This document shows positions 35,816-47,225 of a stretch of DNA of 64,000 bases, piece by piece. The notes under the pieces were generated by a model. It was not told where the DNA came from. It saw nothing but the letters and a program-made list of their open reading frames with translations, and ran no database searches. Position 1 is the stretch's first letter. Every line of letters begins with the position of its first letter. A program made the position numbers and the translations under genes. The stretch is from Pempheris klunzingeri (Eukaryota; Chordata; Actinopteri; Acropomatiformes; Pempheridae): contig NC_092027.1 in NCBI RefSeq assembly GCF_042242105.1, positions 8,439,721-8,503,720 of the forward strand, written 5' to 3'.

Positions 35816-36828
35816 TCACATGACTTTGCACTGATCTCCACTGGGAGCGGCGACGGCAGGAGATCCATTACTGCCTCCCATCAGCCCGTCCAGGCTGAGG
35901 CCCTGGAAGGCTCCGAAGAAGGAGTCGTCCTTCACTGGGGCGGGTCTTCTGGCAGCGGTGGTCTGCTGCACGTGGAAGAGAGGGCGACGATGGTTACGTT
36001 TGTATACTGACGAGCAAAAATCTTTGTGGTCGCTTTGATTTTACTGCTCACTCACCCTTGGGAGGCAGTGGTGGCTCCTGAAGTGAGTTCTCCTGACCGT
36101 CCTCTCTGCGTTCTTCTTAGCCAGCATGGCTTGCTGTCGCTTCCTTTGGTAAACAGCACAGAGCAACATCAGGCAGAGCAAATGGGGAAAGCAGCTTATT
36201 CATGTGAGCAACAGCCTTATCCTCATTAAGCCAAGTCTGTCTCAGCTGCACAGCAGTAGGGGAATACCTTAGTTTTTTTTACCGACTCATCACACTGATC
36301 AGCAAAAGATGATCGGTACAAATTGAAAAAGAAAATCATTACTGAATAATAAAATATGAGTATAAGTCAATCAGAACCAGGTCTATTGCCAAGTGAGTTT
36401 TCAATGTACAAGGAATTTGCCTTGGTGTAAAGTGCATAACATTAATAAACAGAGAAGAATATGTATAAATAAAAATAAGCACAGTAAGTCAAGAAAAATA
36501 GATGGAAATTATAAATATTTACAATACAGAAAATGAGATGTGTGCAATAAGCTGTATAGTGTTAATGTAACACATTTTGGACCAGATCTTGCGAAGCATC
36601 CCACCTTTCTTTCTTCAGCTCATCCTGGTACATTCGCAGCCAGGAGTCCGGGACTTTCTGGTTGCTGCAGGGAAGGCTTCTCCTCCTGCTGACGCTCGTC
36701 CTGCGGGTGAAGCTGCTTCTGCGGACAGACTGGCTCTTCTTGACTCTCCTTTGGGCGGTTTGGTTTTTCCCCGACACGCAGCTGGTGAACTGCTTCAGGG
36801 GGGCACCCAGCGACATGAAGGAATCCAT
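35816..36828 (-). CDS. Complexin 3/4-like protein with C-terminal CaaX box
   Basis: Three coding exons (36605-36828, 36056-36143, 35816-35965) encode 153 residues, near the 158-160 of complexins 3 and 4. The call rests on three features. First, the start MDSFMSLGAPLKQFT resembles the amphipathic complexin N-terminus. Second, YQDELKKER then KKNAERTVRRTHFR matches the SNARE-binding central helix, whose signature is A-E-R-x-x-x-R-x-x-(I/F)-R. Third, the C-terminus is CKVM, a CaaX box predicted to be farnesylated, as in complexins 3 and 4 of retinal ribbon synapses. Odd points are a very basic Arg/Ser-rich insert (RRVKKSQSVRRSSFTRR) where complexins are acidic, the loss of the usual DKYRLPK after the helix (here SHHCLPR), and a tail with FFGAFQGLSLDGLMGG in place of the acidic stretch. 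Complexins clamp and trigger SNARE-mediated exocytosis. The family call is inference. Confidence 0.6.
36370..36545 (+). repeat. Interspersed repeat fragment ('aaggaatttgccttggtgta' type)
   Basis: 'aggtctattgccaagtgagttttcaatgtacaaggaatttgccttggtgta' followed by A-rich sequence and 'gtgcaataagctgta' is a familiar dispersed fish repeat. It lies in an intron of the complexin-like gene (between 36143 and 36605). Confidence 0.5.
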
Positions 36829-37299
36829 CTCAAGAGTTGTCTGTTGTGTTTCCCGGAGCCTCTGAGAGGATGATACACTGATGTCTTGACTCAAGGTCCT
36901 GGACAAAAGTCAGCACTGTTGCTGTTCTTTTAATTTACTCCAGGAATGAGGCTTCTATCTGCAAATACAGAAGAATAACAGTTATATCAACTAAGAATAA
37001 TATTTGGCACACTTCATTACTTTCTAAAAATCAATTAAAAAAAATTACCTGAACATCATTAAACCAAGTTTTACAGTTAGAGCATCTTAAGTCAGCCTTC
37101 TTGTTTCCAATAGTTATAGATAACTTAAAGAAACAATGGGACTCACCTGCAAGTGGAATCTCCTGTAGCCACCATCAGTGTCATTTGTCAGAGCTGTAAA
37201 GCGCAGAGTTCGTTTGCTGCATTGCTTCCAGTGCTTCGGTTTGTGTTCTGTAAACACGTCTGCTCCGTCACTGTCTGCTCTTATGGGGATTTGATTCAT
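36829..37299 (-). other. 5' leader of the complexin-like gene, two exons with an upstream ORF
   Basis: On the minus strand an upstream exon ends at 37147 (CACTTGCAG|gtgagt) and splices to 36958 (tttgcag|ATAGAAGCC), which runs into the coding start at 36828. An ATG at 37299 opens a 58-codon upstream frame that crosses this junction and stops (GAG TAA) before the main ATG. The real protein therefore starts at 36828 unless the leader is spliced differently. The uORF is likely to lower translation. Confidence 0.45.
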
Positions 37300-37315
37300 G
37301 ACCTTGCTGGTCCTC

Positions 37316-37355
37316 GGATTGGGATTAGCTGAAGACGTAAGAGCCCTTTATCTCA
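37316..37355 (-). promoter_or_regulatory. Candidate promoter of the complexin-like gene with OTX/CRX-type sites
   Basis: GGATTG at 37316-37321 and GGATTA at 37322-37327 form a tandem pair of the homeodomain site bound by OTX2/CRX in photoreceptors. A TATA-like GATAAAG (minus strand, near 37350) lies upstream. The motifs are short and could occur by chance, but they fit a retina-type complexin. Confidence 0.3.
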
Positions 37356-40063
37356 TTAACAGCAGAGCAGTTCCAAACAAACATTTACAGGAAAGGGGCT
37401 GCTTGTTTACAGTGAACCGCTAAAACAGCTCAAACTTATGTTTATAAGTGGGGTTAGACTTCTAATAGTGGGGCTGTGCTTAGTTCAAAAGTCATATTCT
37501 CAATAGGGTAGGGAAGAGCTGTATAGTTTTAAGTGCTGGCTGATGAGGTTATTTGGTGATATAGTTGTCAGAGAGGAAGACAGGCAGATGGAGCGCAGAA
37601 CCACTGAAAGGTGATGTCTCTATGACGCAGAGAGGATTTCTTCCTTCACCCCAAAGACAGGAGGACAGCTTCATTGACTGGAGGCATTAAGCACATGAGT
37701 CACAGAGATGAATGACTCATTTCATTCACCGATTCATTCAATGATTCATTCACTCAGTGGACTCCAAACTGAACCCATTTCTAAAAGAGATACGACAAAT
37801 ATTACTGACTTCAATTCTATATTGGCAAATTTAGAAGGAAGACACAGATTATTTAGTTTATTATTTAGCATTTTCTGAAATAAAACTTAAAATATTTAGC
37901 AACCTTTTCTTACTCATTCTATCTACATCTGACCATCTACCAGGGTGGAACAAAGATTGAATTGCCAACCAAGTCAGTAACAAGTGAGCCAGGTCACTGA
38001 CCTCCTGCATGTGTGCCAATTGAAGCACAATTTTAACTGAGTGGTAGGGGCCCTGTTGTGGAGCAGGATCCCTTTTGACGCTCCACATCTTAAAAGTTAT
38101 GTTAAGTTACACTATTTGCTGTAGAGCCCTCAAGCACTAAAATGTGTTCCTTCTCAGAATAGTGACCAGACAAATCATGGGGACAGCGAGGTTAACAAAA
38201 TAAGACAGATGGGAAGCTTACGTGACAAAGCATCAATACACCTGTTGCAGCAGATCTTCTGTTTCCCTCTTCCTGTCTTGACAGGTGGCAGCTGGGAAAT
38301 GAATGAGAGATTAGTTTCAAAGAGAAATTAACTAACAAGAAATGAAGGGTAATAGGAATCCTGTACGTGGCTTAACAAGAGAAGTTAACGACAAAATAAC
38401 AATAAAAAACGATATTTTAAGACCCTTCAACACGTGGGGAAAAAAGACTAATTTTGTAAACAAAGTGAACATGTGATTATTGAAATAGGTTTCAATAATG
38501 GTGCACTGGTCTTAATGCCTGAGCTACATTTTAGAAAAATCTCCCAAGTAAGACTTTGTCAATACAAGTCAACCAATATGCTAATTTCTTGCAAGCAATA
38601 CTTTGATCCATATTCACTGAAGACCAATTACTAAGTTCACTTCAAATAAAACAATGTAGACACCAGGATTGACCTTAAAGTTAAGCATAGACACCCCTCT
38701 GATCATCCAGCAGGGGTATTAGTGAGGTAAGAGATGGACTCAGACACAGTGATGGTATTTAAAGACAAAGGGCCTCCATTTAGCTACCAGAGGCCCAAAC
38801 TGATACTGAGAGCACCATAAGCCTTTGGCAAGGAGGACTTAACTTTAATTCTACACAATCATACATATATACAGTTTTATACGCTTTAATTTCATACAAA
38901 AAAAAAAGTCATGTACAGGTGGGGCATGGGGACTATGACCTATTGGAACTTAAAATAAATACTGTCAACAGGAGTCGTGTGTGGCTCATGGCTTCCACCA
39001 GGAGCTGTGTGCTTAACCTCAATGCAGGAGACGTCAGATCAGACGCATGAAAAAGGCAGTTTGTATTTTTTTGTGTTTAAAAGTACGTGAGAATGTTCCC
39101 ATGACTAATGCTGAACTACCAAGAAGCCACTGAGCAAAACGTTAACATGAACATGTTACCCACACCATCGCACCCCTACACACGCGCACGCACACACACG
39201 CACGCACACACACACACACACCCACCCAGAAACCATTGCATAACGTAACAAACATATATCTATCGATAAGACAGACCACGGAGGCCTGGGTGTGGAGTGT
39301 CCATTGCCATTATCATCTCATTGGCGAATAATAACAGGCCTGACGACCTGAGAGTAAGGACAAGAGCCTACATAGAAGGGATAATCCTTTTACACATAAA
39401 AAATAAACACGAAAAATTATATGCAATGCAAGTTCTCACTTAACAAAATATGTAAACAAAAACTGCTGGAGACTTGCAATTTCCGAGGAAGTCCAACATT
39501 CTATTTGGATGAGTTGACGTCAGCATAATATTTTGCATGTCTCCAAATTTAGAATTATGTGGGTGAAGACTTGCGCTGCATATACAGCTCTATCTCCTTT
39601 TTACCCTTTCCTTAGACTTCAGAATCGGGAGATATTTCCTTTACAAAACTGAGCTTATGTGTAACCAGTTTTGTAGTGCTTGTTTTTGTCTGACAGGTGA
39701 ATTGTTTTCTTTACCATGTTGATGAAAATAATAGATGGACGGATGGAGGGGAAGAAGGTTGTTCAGAAGTCAAAAGGAAGACAGGAGCTGCATAGAGGGC
39801 TACTTTTGAGGCTGTGGCCGCTTGAAAAGATTCATTTTGACTCTTTTCAGTCTTGTGGGGTTTTTTTTGGTCTCTTTGCTGTAAAAACATGCCTCCGGTG
39901 GCTGCAGAAGTGGACGTCAGAGGGGCAGAGTGAAGGAGCAAGAGGTGTCCATGCTTTAATGACAAACGACAGAACATCCGAAGCCCCGATATATTCAACA
40001 GTTCACCTGCTCCACATATAAAAAGACTTGATCTCTGTCATTCAGTCTTTGGAGACTTGTGGG
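37356..40063. other. Upstream region of complexin-like gene and clk2 3'UTR
   Basis: The higher end follows the clk2 stop at 40064. ATTAAA-type signals on the minus strand occur near 38844-38890, so the clk2 3'UTR may be about 1.2 kb. A CA-rich microsatellite lies at 39177-39223. No coding exon was found. Confidence 0.45.
39177..39223. repeat. Interrupted (CA)n microsatellite
   Basis: CA dinucleotides interrupted by CG steps, probably inside the clk2 3'UTR. Confidence 0.9.
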
Positions 40064-43000
40064 TCACCGGCTGATGTCCCGGTTGCCCTCCCAGTTCTTG
40101 CTGCCAGCTGCCTCGCCAATTCCCCCGTTCTCAAAGAAAGGGTGTTTGAGGGAGTCGGCCAGCACCAGCCTCTTGGAGGGCTCGTACTCCAGCATGCTTT
40201 CAATGAGGTCAAACAACTGGTGGTGCTCCTCTGCCTCTGACAGCAAGTACCGCTGACACAGAGAAAGGGAAACAAGATGGAGAGTTAGACGAATACTGAG
40301 AGACTGTCTAGAGAACAAAACAAAAGACACTTTTGTTCTTTTAGGACAATGCATCATTTTCACTTTTAGCCTTACCCGTAAAGGTTTGCAGTTTTCTCTG
40401 ACATATTTCCCTGCTGAGGAGCTCTCATCCCAGTCCAGACGGCCACGGTAGAAATACTTCTGTTTCCTGAGAGGGTACAGAGATCAGCGTGAGCAGTGTT
40501 TAAGTGTGTGCATGGTGCTTTCTATATAAAAAGGTGTATTCATGAGTTTAACAGGCGCTTTTATCACTTTGGTACCATCGTAAATTCTCTCACCTCGTCT
40601 TACGAATCATCCTAGAGGGCACTGGTCCCAGGATTCTCTCCATCATGGCTAAATGCTCTCGGTTGTCATGAGTCTGAAAGAAATATGAGTTACACGATTA
40701 AGATTCAAGAGCCACAGAAAGAAAAGGGAGAGACAGATTCAGAGGATTATCAGGTTTTAACTACTGCTGGTTCTCCTGCTGCATGTAGTGTCAAACAGTC
40801 AAAGCTCATATGTGACACCAAGGGATAATCCCTACCAGATTAGCAAATGCCATGTACACGTGTATGTTTGGTGTGATCCAAGCCAAATCATCGATGTACA
40901 TTTCATGGGACGAATAAAGCAATGTCTTATCTTATCTTAATACCAAAGTAGAAAAGTTGCCTTAAGTGGTGCACAAGGTCAGACTGAGGCCAAGGTTTTA
41001 GAGCCAGTCTGCTGGCAGCAGTAGGGAGCCATTGTACCTGAAACAAGGTAAAGCCCAGGTAGTACTCAAACAGGATGCAGCCAATGCTCCACACGTCACA
41101 GGGATGGCTCCAGCCCAGCTCTGAAGGATGAAAACATGTAACACATAGATGAAAACACCTAGAAATGTGTCGTATGTGGGAAGGCTGCCGTTAATGCTGG
41201 CATCACACACAATTATTCAAATGACCCAGTAATTCAGCTGCACGGTGCAATCGAGTTGATGGTATAAATAACACATACTTGTAAGAAAAGATTAGAACCT
41301 AGAGGGCAATAACTCGGAAGACTAAAATTAATGTATTAACTTATAGTGCTCACATGAAGTGGCTAAAGTGCATCTCAACACCTCCTGCTCCCTGACAGTG
41401 ACTTCAGCAGTACTGTTGTGTTTATGTGAATATAAGATATAGGTGAATTAGGGGTGGGAAATATGACCTAAAATAAATATCATGTTATTTTTCTCTTTTT
41501 GGACAGTGATGGTATTATATTATGATATCACTACTAGTTCTTTCTTTCTTTAAGTTTTGACATATTTTGGAAATAAAAACTTGAAGATCTTGAAATTAAC
41601 AGTGTACAAGTCGTATACAATGTAATGATACAAAATCAATGTAAACATGGTTGTAATATTTTCATGAAAACTAAAACTATGACTCTGATGAAACTAGCCA
41701 AAGTCTTTGCCAGGAACACCAGCCTGCCAGCATTTTCTGGATTTAGTGATGCTCTGGTGCATGTGACAGTATGTTCTACTTTATTTGCAACATGATATGT
41801 ACTGTATAAAAACAAGTACTCTGATTTCTTATAATTCTTATTAGCGATTTATCACGGTGACAACTGTATTGCAAATGCTGCAAAACATGATATCAGTGAT
41901 GACTGACACCAGCGTACCGCCCACCTCTAATGTGAACTGACCTGACTCAGAGGAAGAGACATATCACTTCACCTCCTGCAGGACAAGGCACCTTAAAATG
42001 CTTTTACAGAGGAATCAGTGAAGGGATGCTGAGCTGTGCTTGTTTTAACTTGTAGAACGCAGCCTGTTCCTACAGGAACTTGTAGGCAAGTCTTTGGTCT
42101 ACTGTGCACAGTAGGAACAAGAATTAATGGGCAAGAGCCTACAGAAATCCTCACCTAGTATGACCTCAGGAGCACGGTAATGCCGCGTCGACACGATGGT
42201 GCTGTGGTGCTCATGGTCAAAAGTGGCACTGCCAAAGTCTACCACACGTACTGCCGTGCTCTTAACCGTCCGCTCTTCACGCTTCTGCAAGAAAGAAAAC
42301 ACAAGAGTCTCTCAGAACTGCTGAGCTTTGAAGGACTGGAAAAACATATGATGCAAATTCTGTCTGTAAGCAGGTTTTTTTTCCAAACTGCAACTGTGGG
42401 AAGGTCTATTTCATATTTATTCATGAGACCTCTAAGTAATATCCATTGATGAAATTTCAAGAAAACATCAACAATGGTCACTATCACAGTGAAGGTGGGG
42501 TAGTGGTTTTTGAAAACAACCTACCACTGAAGTAAGTAGACAAAAGGAAACTTTTTCCCTTTGCGCTGTTTGGCATCTTACCTTCTCTACGTTGAAGGAC
42601 ATTGTGAAGTCTGAGTTAACAAAGAGGATGTTCTCAGGCTTCAGGTCCGTGTGTGTCAGCTTATTGTCATGGAGAACTATGGAGAAAACACATTGGTTAT
42701 TTAGTCTTTTCACTTTTGAAATGAAGTAAATGAACTTAAATCCTCTTTCTACAATCTATCTTGTAATCAGGCTGTGTGCTGATCTTAATTTTATCCAGAT
42801 AAGATGAGACATGCTACCCGTTACAATGATGATGATGATGATAATATAGATACAGACGCCTAAGACGCTTGGCCTTTGGCACTATAATGCCCTCAAGTGG
42901 CTACAGGCTGTTTACTACAAACAGAGGCTTTTAGTCAGGTTCCTCAATTTGTTGGCAACTGAACAGGACACATAATCAAGAGTGTGTGCTTGTTTGAAAA

Positions 43001-46000
43001 CTACATTTTTAAGGGATATTAAGACAATGAGCAATATGTTATATTTGTTGCATTACTTGCATTCTAAATTCTCCTTATCATTTAAGTTGTATATGTACTA
43101 AACTCAAAAAGGGGACAAACTTACACTTCACAGCGAGACAGATTTGGTAGGCCATGTGTCTGACCTGACCAATTGAGTATGGCAGGTAGTTGTTTTCCTT
43201 TAGGAAGTCGAAAGTGCTGAGAGCTAGTAGCTCAAAGGAGATACACATGTGACCGTGGTAGTCGAACCAGTCATACATTTGTACACACAAGCTGTGAGAA
43301 AAAGAAGATACAGGAGGTTTGAAAATGCAGTAGTAAATGAATGTCAACACTTTCACAACAAGTAATTCAACACTTGAATAGAGACTAATCTAGCATAACA
43401 CATCTTGGTAACTCTCAAAAGACTTCCAGGGAAGGGTGAGGCTTTTACCAAACCTACTATCATGAGCAAAACTAGTTGACACTTAATGTCAGCACTGGTA
43501 AGTTTTAAGTTTACCACAATACTCACAATTTGTTATCAGGGTCCTTTTCATTGATCTTCTCTAGCACATTGATCTCCAGGCGAGCTGCTTCCTTGTACTT
43601 CTCCACATTCTTGATAATTTTCAGAGCAACATGAGCTCCTCCCCTGTAAAACAAGGGATAATGTGAAGCCAAAAACAGCCGTAATAGAACACAAAACATG
43701 CATAATGTGTATGTAAACTTCACTTTGGGGAGTAGATGCAGTTCCCAGAAAGGGACATAAGAGGCATAATTTAACTTGATCCACTGTACAGTTAAAAACG
43801 CAACGCTTAATTCTATTACAACAAAGTCTCTGATCATTATATCAATTATTTAGTGAAATAAATAAAACATAAATACAACATCCTTACAATAAGCAAAGAA
43901 TCTGGTAGTGTCACTTTCTAAAGATCCCGACCATGAAAATGAACTTAGTTGATGATGATTTGTAGCAATGTCACAAGACAGCAAATCTTCAATAATGAAT
44001 CTAACAGGCAGAGAGCGTTTTTCAAGTGGCCCACAGTCACACAAGGCTAATATACTACAAAGCAAAGTTGCCTGCAGTAAACTGTATCATGTGATCAACA
44101 AATGCGGCAGAAAAAACAGCACCTATGAGGCTGTGGTGAATCTGATAGAGTAGTTTGTATATTGAACAGCCAATACCAAAAGAACAGTAGTGAACAATCG
44201 TAAAGGGGGATTAAATACTCTTATCCTAATCTCATTTGGCTCAGGTCCAACCCTTAAGAGGCATGGCACAAACACACTTGTTTTCTAAAAAAAAAAAATC
44301 AGGTACAGTGAGTAGGTATTCACCACTGGGGTCTTCGATGTAGGACCCCAGAGTCTGGTAGCTGTTGTTTTTCAGTGTAAACAAACACACACCTGCGATG
44401 GTCAATGCACTGCATCACCCTCCCAAAAGTGCCTTCCCCCAAAGTGCTGACAATCTCATCTGCAACACAACACAGAGAGAAAAGGAAGAGAGAGGGAGGG
44501 TGGGGAAAGAAAGAACAGGAGCATTAGACATGTGGACTTAAGCAGGAACACATTATGCAAAAGTGTAGACAGGCGTATCACTTCTAGCGCCCATCCCCTT
44601 TTTCAAATGGCTGCCTATTCAATCTGGCAGGCTTGAAACACTTTGAGGTAATCTAAGATAATTGAGTACATAGCGCTATGATACATGTGAAGAAAATAAG
44701 GGGGCAAATGTAAAGCGCTCCCTTCCTTTGATGACCAATTTGCAGCCATCGAAAATAAGGGCACATCCTTTCAAGATGTGGCTGTAGCTGCCCAAAAGGA
44801 CACACGGGTAATGTGTAAAAGTGGAACAATTGTATTTTCACTAAACAATGCATGATCCTGAAAATGACAAACGTGTTAATATAAACGTACTCTCTTAATG
44901 TGTGTTGGCTGTAGAAGAAAAAGACTAAATAGTTGATGTGTATGTTTAAAAAAAATGGAAGAAAATCCCTGAAACCCTCATAGTGGAAAATAACTATCTT
45001 AAGTTACAGATCTAAAACTGTAACTGAGTTTTAATCTGAAACGCAACAGAGACAAACAACTGCAAATGAGATTCTATGTTTAGGAAAGTCAAGTAACCTG
45101 TGAAACATGGAAAATGCTCCACAGCTTAAAATCCTAGAACAAAAAGGAGAAGGTATCTAAAGTCCCTCCCAAAATCTTCAACATTCTTGCAATCCACCCT
45201 GCTATTGCAGCTAGAGCGAAGAGCATTCTAGCAAGGCATCATCATCATCATCATCATCATCAGGCACTCCCATGTCATGTAAATGCTCTATGCTTTAATA
45301 CTCATATGGAGAAGGGTTACGATAGAGTAGTGGCAGTGAGTACATCTCTCTTGCAGGACGTCCCCACTCCGACAGATCAGGTGCCCTTCCTCGTCGTCCC
45401 TCACACTCAGTGCCCGCGTCCGACTGTCGCTCCGCTGTTTTCACACCCAAACCGCCATCAGCAGGTCACGACACGACCGGAGGGAACAGAGGGTTTTCAG
45501 GGGCAGCCGCAGCCATGGCGTCAGGCGGCACAGGTAGACGAGGAGGGAGGAGGAGGGTGGTGTTGGTGGTAGTTGATGTAGTTGTGGTTGTAGGAGGGTT
45601 TGGTGGTCATGGGGCGATTCACGCATGACACCACGTGAAGGATATATATAACGATAGGGATATAGTGCAAGGGAACAAGTCAAAGATCACATGTTGTCCT
45701 CTGCTCCTCTCCCCCCTCTACCTTTAAACCACAGCTGCTTACAAACAAGGAAGCAACTGGCATATCCATTCATCAACGCAAAAACCAATTCAGACAGTGA
45801 TATAACTAATTCAAAACTTATCAGGTTGACTTTGCAGATTAAACAAGATGGAAAACAAAAGAGAGGATCATACTTAAAGATATCCCCCAACAAATATACT
45901 TCAACAAAATTAAACCCCCTACTCACTTAAATCTATACTACTTAATACACAGGTGTGGTTAAACATAGCCCACACAAAAAAATGCATTTTCATAAATCTA

Positions 46001-47225
46001 AAACATTTTAAAACGCCAATAAATTAAAATTTAATTTTAATTAATTAAAATCTAAATTTTGCATGTTTGGGAGAACATTTTCACTTTTTCAGCCTATCTG
46101 CACTAAAGTTCACAAGTGGCCGGACAACTGCTACCACAGGCATTTAGGCTTTTCACTGAAGAAGTGACAACATACAAAATAAGGCTGAATGAAAGGTAGG
46201 GCCATAGACGCAAGTGTGACCAGGTATGGCTAGGCTTTCCAAAGTAAAAGTTAAGAATGCGGTGATGAGTGTGTATCTGAAGAGCAGCAAAAATTAGTGG
46301 TTGATCATTAATGAACTACTGAAAAGTATTTGCATAAAAATGAAAATGCTCTGCCAAAGGAAATGCCAATTTAAGCAAAACCCATTTAAGCGAGAAAAAA
46401 ATAAAAATAAAACCCCTCTGACAGAACAAAAACAAATCATAAAGATTGTACTACTTACCAATTCCAGGAGCTGTGAAGAAGAAATGGTTAGAGAAAGACA
46501 GAGACAGACAGAGCTGAGTGGAAGAGACAGAGATGGAAGGAGAGAGGATGAAGAGAGGTAAAACACAATCTCAGGTCTGGCTGTACTCACCGAGGAGGAT
46601 GGGCTATAGGACCTGGTTCTACGCCGCCTTCGTTTGTGCTTACGCCTGCTGCCTTTCCGCCGGTACGACTCATCCCGCTCGCGCTCCCTCTCGCGGCCAC
46701 GTCGGTAGTCATACATATTCGGAGTGAAGTCGCGTGGATAGTAACTTTCAGCTGCTCCATGTGCCTCCCTTTCTCTGTCGCGGTCTCGATCTCGGCTCTG
46801 ATCCAAGCGTCTGTATCCCTCGCAGTATCTTCGGTCAAATGGCCGGTGCTCCGTGGAGCGATTGTCAAAGCTACGACTGAATCAGGGGACAAAGACATAC
46901 ACTGAAAACTAAACACTGGCAACCAACCAAACCTATAACAAAGATCTGCATAGAAGGTGCTATAAAATGCATAACAAATCTCACGATACACACAAACATA
47001 CCTCCTTGTGCGTGCATAGCTTCCTTCCTGTCTGTGTCCCCGTCCCCTTCTGTCTCGATCTCTGTCTCTGTCACTGCTGGAGGAGTAAGTAGGCGATCTT
47101 CTGTGTCGGTGTCTTCTTCCTCGGTCCCTGTCCCTGTCTCTGTCTCTGTCTCTGTCTCTGTAACGGTCTTGGTAGCTGCTTCGACTGTCTCGATCCGAAG
47201 ACGAGTATCGTCTTGTGTGAGGCAT
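40064..47225 (-). CDS. clk2: CDC-like (LAMMER) dual-specificity kinase 2
   Basis: Twelve coding exons on the minus strand (47002-47225, 46591-46876, 45344-45434, 44393-44459, 43527-43643, 43125-43291, 42582-42676, 42155-42284, 41038-41120, 40594-40673, 40376-40466, 40064-40252) give 539 residues, against 499 in human CLK2. The N-terminal half is an Arg/Ser/Asp-rich region with a long RD repeat. The kinase domain has LGEGTFGRV (207-215), ATP-binding K231 (VALKIIK), catalytic D328 (THTDLKPEN), D365-F-G and the LAMMER signature [11 protein letters not shown] (426-436). It ends NRDISR as CLK2 does. CLK2 phosphorylates SR proteins in nuclear speckles and so controls splice-site choice. Start [10 protein letters not shown] matches the CLK2 start (MPHPRRYHSS). 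The extra length lies mostly in the repeat-encoded N-terminus. Confidence 0.96.
40898..40939 (+). repeat. Interspersed repeat tail
   Basis: 'catgggacgaataaagcaatgtcttatcttatctta' is the 3' tail of a common fish retroposon, here in a clk2 intron. Confidence 0.5.
41441..41937 (+). mobile_element. hAT-like MITE with terminal inverted repeats and degenerate 8-bp target duplication
   Basis: The left end TAGGGGTGGG (41449-41458) is mirrored by CCCACCTCTA (41920-41929), with one mismatch. The flanks AGGTGAAT (41441-41448) and ATGTGAAC (41930-41937) agree at 6 of 8 positions, the length hAT elements duplicate. The 481-bp interior is AT-rich with 'gatatgac' and 'atatcatg' motifs, as in the fish 'ggtgggcgatatg' MITE family, and has no open frame. 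It sits in a clk2 intron and the divergence suggests an old insertion. Confidence 0.65.
45237..45262. repeat. (CAT)n microsatellite
   Basis: About eight CAT/ATC repeats in the clk2 intron preceding (on the gene's strand, following) the 91-nt exon. Confidence 0.9.
47118..47162 (-). repeat. Coding hexanucleotide repeat in clk2 (Arg-Asp tract)
   Basis: On the minus strand (AGAGAC)n and (AGGGAC)n units encode consecutive Arg-Asp pairs near residues 23-36 of Clk2. It is a simple repeat inside a coding exon and probably varies in length. Confidence 0.85.
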
